Assembly: GCA_937916565.1 (NCBI GenBank)
Contig: CALFSR010000190.1
Span: 1-11,011 of the forward strand
Reading direction: 5' to 3'
From: an uncultured Bacillota bacterium
Lineage (GTDB): Bacteria > Bacillota > Limnochordia > Limnochordales > ZCTH02-B6
Length of the DNA: 11,011 bases
Under the pieces are notes generated by a model. It saw only the letters and a program-made list of their open reading frames with translations, did not search any database and was not told the origin of the DNA. Position numbers and translations under genes: made by a program. Below are positions 1 to 6,111 of the stretch, one piece after another. The first letter of the stretch is position 1. Every line of letters starts with the position of its first letter.

Positions 1-99
1 GAAGCGGCGGGAGACGCCCTGGAGATAGTCCCGCATGAACCCGCCGAAGTCGATGTCCAGCAACGTGCCGTCCAGGTCACACAGCAGCGCTCGAATCAT
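1..99 (-). CDS. HAD-superfamily hydrolase, N-terminal fragment (runs off left edge)
   Basis: This is the first 33 codons of a gene that continues beyond base 1. The translation begins MIRALLCDLDGTLLD, which contains HAD motif I (DxDGT). Asp8 is the expected nucleophile and Asp10 the expected general acid/base. These enzymes are usually cytoplasmic phosphatases or phosphoglycolate phosphatase-like proteins. The start is an ATG at 99-97 preceded by a strong ribosome binding site, CGGAGGTA on the minus strand (103-110). It lies 22 nt after the stop of the MOSC gene on the same strand, so the two are probably co-transcribed. The substrate cannot be inferred because the cap domain and motifs II-IV are outside the window. 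Confidence 0.85.
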   Translation of the reverse strand, partial: MIRALLCDLDGTLLDIDFGGFMRDYLQGVSRRF

Positions 100-121
100 A
101 AGTACCTCCGTAGCCAGAGGC

Positions 122-589
122 TCAGCCCGGCAGGCGGCGATCCGCCGGCGGGGCGGCGTGCAGTACGACGACGGGGTCGCCGGGGCGCACGGTGCCGCCC
201 TTGAGCACTCGGGCCAACATGCCGCGGCGGCCGGCGATTTCCCGGATGAGTCCCGGCCGGATCTCCTCCAGCCTTTGGCATGGATGACAGTACTTGGTGA
301 TCTCCAGCTCGACCTCGCGGCCGAGGCGCAGCCGCGACCCCGCGCCCAGCGCGTGCAGGTCGAGGCCCCGCACGGTGAAGTTTTCCCGCACATCGCCGGG
401 GGCGAGGCCGAGCCGCTCCAGAGACTCCGCCTCTACCAGCAGCACTTGCCGTGAGCTGCCGGGCCGGGCGTGGTGATCGCCCACGACGCCCCAGTCGGCT
501 TGCACGTCCGCCGCCGGGAGCGGCTGCACGGGCGCCCGCCGGGCGGGGGCGATCTGGATCGATATGATCGTACCCTGTGTCTCGCTCAT
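122..589 (-). CDS. Stand-alone MOSC-domain protein
   Basis: This 155-aa protein is nearly all MOSC domain, the fold named after the C-terminus of molybdenum cofactor sulfurase. Visible family features are the N-terminal strand GTIISIQIAPARRAPVQ, the segment WGVVGDHHA (residues 33-41), VRENFTVRGLDLHAL (68-81), and the conserved cysteine segment CHPCQRLEEIRPGL (101-114). Cys104 is in the position of the invariant MOSC cysteine, and Cys101 is an extra one. The family binds or transfers sulfur in pterin-molybdenum contexts, or works in detoxification as in YiiM/YcbX-type proteins. The length suits the short MOSC proteins often found near moa/mog genes, but no such gene is visible here. The ATG start has only a weak upstream purine run. 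It lies 66 nt downstream of the MATE gene and 22 nt upstream of the HAD gene, so it is probably part of the same minus-strand operon. The exact substrate is unknown. Confidence 0.85.
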   Translation of the reverse strand: MSETQGTIISIQIAPARRAPVQPLPAADVQADWGVVGDHHARPGSSRQVLLVEAESLERLGLAPGDVRENFTVRGLDLHALGAGSRLRLGREVELEITKYCHPCQRLEEIRPGLIREIAGRRGMLARVLKGGTVRPGDPVVVLHAAPPADRRLPG

Positions 590-655
590 GCCCCGGATGT
601 TCGCCGCGGCGGCTCCAAAGACCTCCGGCGGCGGAGCAGCGGGGCCGCAAACCGC

Positions 656-2041
656 TCAGGGAGCCGCTTGCTCGCGCGCCAAGGCGCCGTCGCACCAGCG
701 CCCCGATGCGAACCGGACCGCCAGGCTGGCGGCCCGCGTGCCCAAAAACGCGACGAGGCTCCACCAGATGACGGCCAAGTCCGGCCCGATCCAGTTCCAG
801 CCGCAGAGCAGCACCGCGGCAAAGACGGCGGTGCTCACGAACATGGCGTTCCGCAGGTAGCGGGTGTCGGTCGCGCCGATCATGATGCCGTCGAACACAA
901 ACGCCGCCGCGGCCACCGGTAGGCTGACGGCCATGACCCAGGATAAGCCGCGCACGGCGGCTTGCACGGCCGGGTCATGGGTAAACACGGTCACGATCCA
1001 AGGCGAGGATGCCAGGTAGAAAAGACTTGCCGCGAGCGCCATGCCGGTGCCCCAGATAAGCGCCGCCGCGGCGCTGGCTTTGGCCCGGGCGCGGTTTCCG
1101 TGGCCGAGCCACATGCCCACCGTCGTCTCGGTGGCGAAGGCGAAGCCGTCCACCCCATAGCTGCCCATGCCGTAGAGCTGCATCAGGATGGCGTGGGCCG
1201 CCAGCGCATGCGCATCGTGCAGGCGGGCGGCGAAGGCGGTCACCGCGCCGAGGCTGGCCACCAGCGCCAAGGTGCGCAGGAAAAGGTCCCGCTGGACGTG
1301 GAGAAACCGCCGCCACGGCAGCCGCCGCCACTCCAAAAGCCACTTCCAGCGCCACCGTCCCCGCACCCGGGGCCAGACGGCGAGCACTCCTGCGGCGCAC
1401 CCCAGGCTGTGGGCGATGAGGCTGGCCCACGCCGCGCCGCGCACCCCGTAGGCCGGCAGTCCCCACGTGCCCGGCACCAGCAGCAAGTCGCCCGCGATGT
1501 TGACCGCATTGATCAGGACGACGATCATCATCGGCGTGACCGCGTCGCCCCGGCCCCGCAAGTAGCCTGTCAGCCCGAGGCTGAGGAGGAACGCCGGCGC
1601 TTCAAAGATGCGGATGGCAAAGTACTGCCTGGCCAGGCGGTCGACTTGCGGCTCGGCCCCGATGAGCGCGAATCCGATCCAGCCGATGGGGCCTTGCAGG
1701 ACGAGGAGCAGCAGCGCGAGGCCCGCGCCGATGGCGATGGCCTGAAACAGCGTCCGGGCCGCTTCGTCTTCGTCCCCGCGGCCGCTCGCCTGGGCCACCA
1801 GTGCCGTCGTCCCCATGCGCAAAAAGCCAAACACCCAGAAAAGGGAGTTGAAGATGGTGCCGGCCGCCGCCGCGGCACCCAGGGGTTCCACCTCGGGCAG
1901 GCGGCCGAGGACAATGGTGTCCACCAGGCCCAGCAGGGGCACCGCCAGCGTGGAGACGACGGTCGGGACTGCGAGCCGCAAGAGTTCCCGGTGAACGTCC
2001 CACGAAAGCCATAGGCGCTCGCGGGTGGGCCCGGTGCGCAT
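656..2041 (-). CDS. MATE family efflux transporter, DinF-like
   Basis: This is a 461-aa inner-membrane antiporter of the MATE (MOP) superfamily, the usual length for the family, with about 12 hydrophobic segments. The N-terminal segment LLRLAVPTVVSTLAVPLLGLVD (residues 20-41) and the following RMGTTALVAQASGRGD match the DinF branch. Asp41 in the first membrane segment is where proton- or sodium-coupling aspartates sit in characterised MATE pumps. The family exports cationic or amphipathic compounds in exchange for H+ or Na+. The frame is open 12 codons further upstream, to 2077. The start at 2041 was chosen because its ATG overlaps the stop of the Dabb gene in a TGATG junction, which indicates translational coupling, and because homologues start close to the first membrane helix. 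The transported substrate cannot be read from sequence. DinF genes in some bacteria are SOS-induced, but no LexA box was recognised here. Confidence 0.92.
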   Translation of the reverse strand: MRTGPTRERLWLSWDVHRELLRLAVPTVVSTLAVPLLGLVDTIVLGRLPEVEPLGAAAAAGTIFNSLFWVFGFLRMGTTALVAQASGRGDEDEAARTLFQAIAIGAGLALLLLVLQGPIGWIGFALIGAEPQVDRLARQYFAIRIFEAPAFLLSLGLTGYLRGRGDAVTPMMIVVLINAVNIAGDLLLVPGTWGLPAYGVRGAAWASLIAHSLGCAAGVLAVWPRVRGRWRWKWLLEWRRLPWRRFLHVQRDLFLRTLALVASLGAVTAFAARLHDAHALAAHAILMQLYGMGSYGVDGFAFATETTVGMWLGHGNRARAKASAAAALIWGTGMALAASLFYLASSPWIVTVFTHDPAVQAAVRGLSWVMAVSLPVAAAAFVFDGIMIGATDTRYLRNAMFVSTAVFAAVLLCGWNWIGPDLAVIWWSLVAFLGTRAASLAVRFASGRWCDGALAREQAAP

Positions 2042-2331
2042 CAGCAGTCGTAGTCCACCGCGATAAGCTCGTCGCACACTTCGTCCGCGTACGCCTTGAC
2101 TGGCACGTGCTCGGGGTGGGGGACGTAGCGTTCGAGCGCTTCGCGGTCCGTGAGCTGCACGACGAGCCCGATGGTGAAGCCCTTGTGGCGGTTCGTGAAC
2201 GTTTCCCCGGCCGACAGGCTGACGATTCCTTCGATCTTCCCCTCCAGGCCCCGGAGCATGCTAAGCAGCTTTTGCTTCTGTTCCTCGGTGGCGCTGGGCT
2301 TGAGCTTGAATAGAACGATGTGCGTGACCAT
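2041..2331 (-). CDS. Dabb-domain (dimeric alpha-beta barrel, stress-responsive) protein
   Basis: This 96-aa protein starts MVTHIVLFKLKPSATEEQ and holds a single ferredoxin-like Dabb domain. Supporting features are the HIVLFKLK first strand, the central GETFTNRHKGFTIGLVVQL strand pair, and the helix-strand end with the typical PHPEH motif (about residues 72-76). The family forms dimeric barrels. Members include plant stress-responsive proteins and some polyketide cyclases, but most bacterial members have no known reaction. The frame is open 22 codons further upstream, to 2397. The start at 2331 was chosen because GGAGGG (2338-2343, minus strand) lies 6 nt upstream and because the domain begins directly at this methionine. 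Its TGA stop overlaps the ATG of the MATE gene by one base. It is the first gene of the minus-strand block, so its promoter should lie in 2332-2587. Confidence 0.88.
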   Translation of the reverse strand: MVTHIVLFKLKPSATEEQKQKLLSMLRGLEGKIEGIVSLSAGETFTNRHKGFTIGLVVQLTDREALERYVPHPEHVPVKAYADEVCDELIAVDYDC

Positions 2332-2356
2332 CGCGTTCCCTCCGGTTTTCGGTGCG

Positions 2357-2403
2357 GCGCAACCTATCGTTTTGCGCGGCGGCGCGCCTTGCGACACGCC
2401 GCC
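2357..2403. promoter_or_regulatory. Two abutting dyads in the divergent intergenic region
   Basis: The first dyad is GCGCAA, 9 nt, TTGCGC (2357-2377), with perfect arms. Directly next to it is GGCGGCG, 12 nt, CGCCGCC (2378-2403), again with perfect 7-base arms. They lie 26 to 72 bases upstream of the Dabb start, between the divergent Dabb-MATE and glycosylase genes. The first has the size and shape of a regulator operator (21 bp); either could also be a hairpin in the Dabb leader. No convincing -35/-10 pair was recognised on either strand here. In DNA this GC-rich, 6- to 7-base arms arise by chance fairly often, so confidence is low. The remainder of 2332-2587 shows only the two ribosome binding sites. 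Confidence 0.3.
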
Positions 2404-2587
2404 ACGGCGTTAATTCGCCACGCTCCATGCGGTTCCTTACCGCTTGCTGGGCAGGAGGTCGTCGCCCACCGCCGAACCCCTGCCACAATCGCGCACTGAA
2501 TGCACTGGATTTGCACCGGGCGGCCGCGTTCCATGGCCATGCAGGGCGGGACGAGGCCGGGTCGGCGATGGGGGGTGGCACAACGGC

Positions 2588-3847
2588 ATGTTGACCATCG
2601 ACCCGGTGACAGCCCGGCGGTTCGTCTTGGGCAAGCAAGGGCTCTGGCCCGGGCGCCGTTTCCAAGGCGCGGCCGGCACCGAGCAGGCCATGCGGGCCAT
2701 GGAGTACCTGCAGCTCGACCCGCTGCAGGTGGTGGCCCGCAGCCACGACATTGCGCTCCATAGCCGCGTCGTTGACTACACGCCGGGGCTGTGGGAGACG
2801 CCCACGTACCAGCAGCGGAAGTTTTTCGACTGGGGCGGCTGGCTCGCGGTGCGGCCCATGGACGAGCTGCCGTACTGGCGCGTCGTCATGCGCCGGGAGC
2901 GGGACGGCGGCCCCGACGTGGAGGCCCGCGTCGCCCGCGTCTACGAGGAGCACCGGGCGGCCGTGGAGGAAATGCGGCAAGTCCTCCGGGAGCGGGGGAC
3001 CGTGAGCAACCGGGATTTCGACATGGCTAGCCGCACCCGCACCAGCAGCTACCGGGGCCGCAAGGACAGCGCCCTGGCGTTGTACTACCTGTGGCGGGTG
3101 GGCGAAGCGATGACGCACCACCGCGAAAACTTCGAGCGGGTCTATGCCCTCACCGAGAACGTGGCGCCGCCCGAACTCATCTGCGAGCGCGGCGACGCGG
3201 AGACGGACCGGTTTCTAATCAAGAAGGAAATCGCCTTCCTGGGCCTTGGACGCATCGTGCGCACCAGCGACGGTTTCCAGCGGGGCATGCCTTATAGCAA
3301 GGCCCGCCGGCTCGTGGCGGACCTCTTGGAAACCGGCGACATCGTCGAGGTCAAGGTAGACGGCTGGCGGCAGGTTCACTACGCCCTGGCCGCCGACGTG
3401 CCGCTGCTCGAGGAGCTGGCCGCGGGGCGTGTTCCTGACCCGTGGAAACCCCTCGAGACGACGACCGAGCAGGAGGCCACCTTCCTTGCGCCGCTGGACC
3501 CGGTCAGCGCCCGGGGACGGGCCAAGGCGCTGTTCGGTTTCGACTACGTATGGGAAGTGTACAAGCCCGAGCACCAGCGCCAGTTTGGGTACTACGCCTT
3601 GCCGGTCCTGTGGGGCGATGGGCTCGTGGCCCGCTTTGACAGCCGCCTGGACCGGGCCGCCGGCCGGCTTGTCCTGCTGGGGCTGTGGCTCGAGGACGAG
3701 GCGCTGGCCGGCAGCGAGCCTTTCGTCGAAGCGCTGGCGGCCGGATTCGAGCGGTTTCTCCGGTTTCTCGGCGCGGGCGCGCTCGACGCCGCGGCGGTCG
3801 AGGAACCTAGATTGCGGGCGCGCCTTTCGGCGGTAAGCGAGGGTTAG
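2588..3847 (+). CDS. YcaQ/AlkX-like winged-helix DNA glycosylase
   Basis: This 419-aa protein belongs to the HTH_42 (YcaQ/AlkZ) family. AlkZ from Streptomyces and YcaQ/AlkX from E. coli excise bulky alkylated bases and unhook interstrand crosslinks. The diagnostic segment MEYLQLDPLQVVARSHDIAL (residues 38-57) contains QLD at 42-44, the Q-x-D catalytic motif of the YcaQ-like branch rather than the QxQ of AlkZ. The C-terminal segment from about residue 299 (FLAPLDP, LFGFDYVWEVY, QFGYYALPVLWGDGLVARFD) is also typical of YcaQ. The frame is open 48 codons further upstream, but that stretch is low-complexity and unlike the family. The ATG at 2588 follows a GGGGGGTGG run (2570-2578) and opens with the usual RRFVLGKQGL helix. 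It is divergent from the Dabb-MATE block and 44 nt upstream of an alpha/beta hydrolase. A role in tolerance to crosslinking or alkylating toxins is inferred from the family. Confidence 0.9.
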   Translation: MLTIDPVTARRFVLGKQGLWPGRRFQGAAGTEQAMRAMEYLQLDPLQVVARSHDIALHSRVVDYTPGLWETPTYQQRKFFDWGGWLAVRPMDELPYWRVVMRRERDGGPDVEARVARVYEEHRAAVEEMRQVLRERGTVSNRDFDMASRTRTSSYRGRKDSALALYYLWRVGEAMTHHRENFERVYALTENVAPPELICERGDAETDRFLIKKEIAFLGLGRIVRTSDGFQRGMPYSKARRLVADLLETGDIVEVKVDGWRQVHYALAADVPLLEELAAGRVPDPWKPLETTTEQEATFLAPLDPVSARGRAKALFGFDYVWEVYKPEHQRQFGYYALPVLWGDGLVARFDSRLDRAAGRLVLLGLWLEDEALAGSEPFVEALAAGFERFLRFLGAGALDAAAVEEPRLRARLSAVSEG

Positions 3848-3891
3848 GACGCGCCCGGGCGACCGATTGGGCAAAAGGAGCGGAGAGAAGC

Positions 3892-4842
3892 ATGGGACGC
3901 GGTTATGCAGCAAAACCGATCGTGCACCGGCGCCGGAGCAACCCGCTCTGGAAGGTGCTGGCCGCCCTTTTGGTCGTGGCGGTCATCGCCTGCGCCGGCG
4001 TTTCCGTGTACGTCGGATGGAGCTTGTCCCACGCGGCCAAGCGGCCGGTGGACCAAAATCCCGCACAGGTCGGGTTGGCCTATGAACCGGTGGAGTTCGC
4101 CGCTACGGACGGGGTGCGGTTGAGCGCGTGGTTCATCCCGTCGGGCGACAGTTCCAGCACGATCATCGTGGCCCACGGCTACCGCAGCAACCGCCTGTCG
4201 CCGTCGCTGCCGGCGCTGGAGCTTGCCCGGTCGCTGGTGGAGGGCGGCTTCAACGTCCTCATGTTTGACTTCCGCAACTCGGGCGAGTCCGACGGCGACG
4301 TGACGACCTTGGGCTACCACGAGGTTAAGGACGTCTACGGCGCCGTGGAGTGGCTCGCGGCGCAAAGGCCGGAGCGGGCGGAGCATATCGGCCTCATCGG
4401 CTTTTCCATGGGCGCTGCCACGTCCATTCTCGCCTCCGCCAACGAGCCCCGGATCGAGGCGGTTATCGCGGACAGTCCCTTCAGCGACCTGCGCTCGTAC
4501 CTTTCGGTCAACATGCCGGTGTGGACGGGGCTGCCCAACTTCCCGTTCACGTGGCTCATTATCACGCTTTTGCCGCCTCTTATCGGCGTGGATACGGACG
4601 CGGTGAGCCCCATCGCGGTCGTCGGGAGCTTGCCGCAGCCGCTCCTGCTCATCCACACCGACGGCGACGGCGCGATCCCGAGCGACGAGAGCCGCAGGCT
4701 GTTCGCCGCAGCCCGGCCCGGCCGCGCCGAGCTGTGGATCGTGCCGGGCAGCACCCAGCACGTAGGGGCGCGGCGGGTCGACCCGGCTGCTTATGATGCC
4801 CGGGTGATCGGGTTTTTCCGGGAGGCGTTCGGCGAGAACTGA
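3892..4842 (+). CDS. Membrane-anchored alpha/beta hydrolase
   Basis: This 316-aa serine hydrolase has an N-terminal anchor. Basic residues (VHRRR, 11-15) are followed by one hydrophobic span at about 20-43, so the catalytic domain is probably outside the membrane. The fold shows the oxyanion segment HGYRSNR (95-101), DFRNSGESDG (126-135), the nucleophile elbow GFSMGA with Ser172, an acid at about Asp259 in HTDGDGAIP, and the catalytic His290 in STQHV. This layout matches the BAAT/YqkD/FrsA-like group of bacterial hydrolases of unassigned substrate, often annotated as S9-like or DUF-type esterases. The start has AAAAGGAG (3873-3880) and a closer GGAGAG (3882-3887). It follows the glycosylase by 44 nt and may share its transcript. 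A stop-proximal hairpin is too weak to call a terminator. The substrate is unknown. Confidence 0.88.
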   Translation: MGRGYAAKPIVHRRRSNPLWKVLAALLVVAVIACAGVSVYVGWSLSHAAKRPVDQNPAQVGLAYEPVEFAATDGVRLSAWFIPSGDSSSTIIVAHGYRSNRLSPSLPALELARSLVEGGFNVLMFDFRNSGESDGDVTTLGYHEVKDVYGAVEWLAAQRPERAEHIGLIGFSMGAATSILASANEPRIEAVIADSPFSDLRSYLSVNMPVWTGLPNFPFTWLIITLLPPLIGVDTDAVSPIAVVGSLPQPLLLIHTDGDGAIPSDESRRLFAAARPGRAELWIVPGSTQHVGARRVDPAAYDARVIGFFREAFGEN

Positions 4843-4941
4843 TCTAGCGGCTGCCGCTTTGCCGAGAGTCGCCCTTCGGGTGCCCCTCCGCCGAGGCTCA
4901 CGCCGGGGCCGCCGGGCCCGGTGCGGCGATCCCGCAAGCCA

Positions 4942-4953
4942 TGACCGCGGTCA
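4942..4953. promoter_or_regulatory. Perfect 12-bp palindrome, candidate operator for the exporter operon
   Basis: TGACCGCGGTCA is a perfect inverted repeat ending one base upstream of the proposed -35 box at 4955. Its centre is about 43 bases upstream of the expected transcription start. Regulators of the NarL/LiaR class bind short inverted repeats as dimers, often just upstream of or overlapping -35, and the operon encodes such a regulator. Autoregulation is therefore a reasonable inference. The palindrome is directly visible; the binding is not. Confidence 0.45.
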
Positions 4954-4954
4954 C

Positions 4955-4984
4955 TTGGCGCCCCGTGCCCGGCGCCGTTATGAT
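4955..4984 (+). promoter_or_regulatory. Sigma-A/sigma-70-type promoter candidate for the exporter operon
   Basis: TTGGCG (4955-4960, 4 of 6 to TTGACA) is separated by 18 nt from TATGAT (4979-4984, 5 of 6 to TATAAT). Transcription would start near 4991, about 92 nt before the GTG of the ABC ATPase gene. It is the only reasonable promoter seen in the 240-bp gap 4843-5082, and TATGAT stands out in such GC-rich sequence. GGCGCC occurs twice in the promoter (4957-4962 and 4971-4976). Confidence 0.5.
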
Positions 4985-4990
4985 GGTCCC

Positions 4991-5058
4991 GTCGCCGGCG
5001 ACCGGCCTGTCCGGTCGGCCCGGCGGCGGGATCTGTCGTTTCCGGCCGGCCCGGCCGG
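4991..5058 (+). promoter_or_regulatory. Structured 5' leader of the exporter operon
   Basis: The predicted leader contains a perfect palindrome GTCGCCGGCGAC (4991-5002) at the expected transcript start. An overlapping hairpin pairs CGACCGG (4999-5005) with CCGGTCG (5011-5017) around a 5-nt loop. A further CCGGCCGG, C, CCGGCCGG arrangement (5042-5058) can fold into a tight stem and ends 8 nt before the GGGGGAGGG ribosome binding site (5067-5075). None is followed by a T-run, so these are not intrinsic terminators. They could modulate translation initiation, or they could simply reflect extreme GC content. Confidence 0.3.
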
Positions 5059-5082
5059 GAAGCGGCGGGGGAGGGATGCGAT

Positions 5083-6111
5083 GTGTCTGTCTTTTCGTCC
5101 GCCACGGCGCCGATGGGTGCGGCGGGCAGCAGGGCCCCGGCGCCGCTGGTGGCGGTCGACGGTCTCCGCAAGCGCTTCGGCGCCACGGTCGCCTTGGACG
5201 GCGTCTCCTTTGCCGTCGGCCCGGGTGAGATCTTTGGCCTGCTGGGTCCCAACGGTGCCGGCAAGTCGACCACGCTGGCCATCATGGCCGGACTCGTGCG
5301 GCCTGACGCGGGTGACGTGCATGTCGGCGGCCACTCCATCAGCCGGGAACGGCAGCAGGCCCAGAGGCTCCTGGGCGTCGTGCCTCAAGGGCTCGCGATC
5401 TACGAGGAGTACACCGCGTGGCAAAACCTCAATTACTTCGCCGCCTTGCGGGGCATTGACAAACCGAGGCGCCGCCGGCAGATCGGCGAGATCCTGGCCA
5501 TCACGGGCTTGACGGAAGTCGCCCACCGCAAGGTGGCCGGCTTCTCCGGCGGCATGAAGCGGCGGCTCAACATCGGCATTGGCCTCCTGGGCGACCCCAA
5601 GGTGCTGCTCCTGGATGAGCCGACCGTCGGCATTGACCCGCAGTCCCGCCGCCACATCTTGGACTCGGTGCGCCGCCTGGCGCAAGGCGGCATGGCCGTC
5701 GTGTACACGACCCACTACATGGAAGAGGTCGAGTACTTGTGCTCCCGGGTCGCCATCATCGATCGCGGGCGCATCATCGCCCACGGCCCCATCGACGAGG
5801 TGCGGGCGCTGGCCGGCGATGCGGTGGTGCTGCGCCTGCCGTCGCCGCAAGGTTTCATGGATGACCCGGGCCGCTTGGCCGCCCTCCGGCGGGCGCTGCC
5901 TTTGCCCGTCGAGGCGACCGCCGGTGAACTAAGGGTCGTGCTGCCGGAAGGCTCGCGGCAGGCGCCGGAAGTCATCGGGACGCTCCAGCGCCACGGGGTC
6001 GCCCTGGATGGCATGCGGCTCGAATCGCCCAACCTGGAAACCGTATTTCTCGCCCTGACGGGCAAGGCGCTGCGGGACGGCACGGAAACCGGAAAGGGGG
6101 ACGTGGAATGA
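5083..6111 (+). CDS. ABC exporter ATP-binding protein (LnrL-like)
   Basis: This 342-aa ATPase of an ABC-2 (DRA/CcmA-type) exporter shows all nucleotide-binding motifs. They are Walker A GPNGAGKST (residues 55-63), Q-loop Gln102 in VVPQGLAIYEEYTAWQNL, signature FSGGM (154-158), Walker B VLLLDEP (174-180, Glu179), and H-loop His211. After about residue 240 it has the C-terminal extension typical of this group, ending in NLETVFLALTGKALRD. It should energise the two permeases that follow. The start is a GTG at 5083 with GGGGGAGGG 7 nt upstream. An ATG ten codons later (5113) has no such site. Its stop overlaps the next start (ATGA). The combination with two permeases, a kinase and a regulator resembles Bacillus LnrLMN-JK; the substrate is inferred only by that analogy. 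Confidence 0.93.
   Translation: MSVFSSATAPMGAAGSRAPAPLVAVDGLRKRFGATVALDGVSFAVGPGEIFGLLGPNGAGKSTTLAIMAGLVRPDAGDVHVGGHSISRERQQAQRLLGVVPQGLAIYEEYTAWQNLNYFAALRGIDKPRRRRQIGEILAITGLTEVAHRKVAGFSGGMKRRLNIGIGLLGDPKVLLLDEPTVGIDPQSRRHILDSVRRLAQGGMAVVYTTHYMEEVEYLCSRVAIIDRGRIIAHGPIDEVRALAGDAVVLRLPSPQGFMDDPGRLAALRRALPLPVEATAGELRVVLPEGSRQAPEVIGTLQRHGVALDGMRLESPNLETVFLALTGKALRDGTETGKGDVE

Noticed and set aside
962..2014. Open frame of about 350 codons on the plus strand opposite the MATE gene
   Set aside because: It is antisense to a clear transporter, has hydrophilic composition biased to Arg, Gly, Gln and His, and shows no motif.
2444..2587. N-terminal extension of the glycosylase by 48 codons
   Set aside because: The extension is low-complexity and unlike YcaQ proteins. 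The ATG at 2588 has a purine-rich site upstream and starts at the usual family position.
3844..4761. Open frame of about 305 codons on the minus strand opposite the alpha/beta hydrolase
   Set aside because: The hydrolase frame has a complete catalytic motif set; the opposite frame has only biased composition.
4846..4860. Short hairpin AGCGG-CTG-CCGCT after the alpha/beta hydrolase, followed by TT
   Set aside because: A 5-bp stem with no real T-run is too weak to call an intrinsic terminator.
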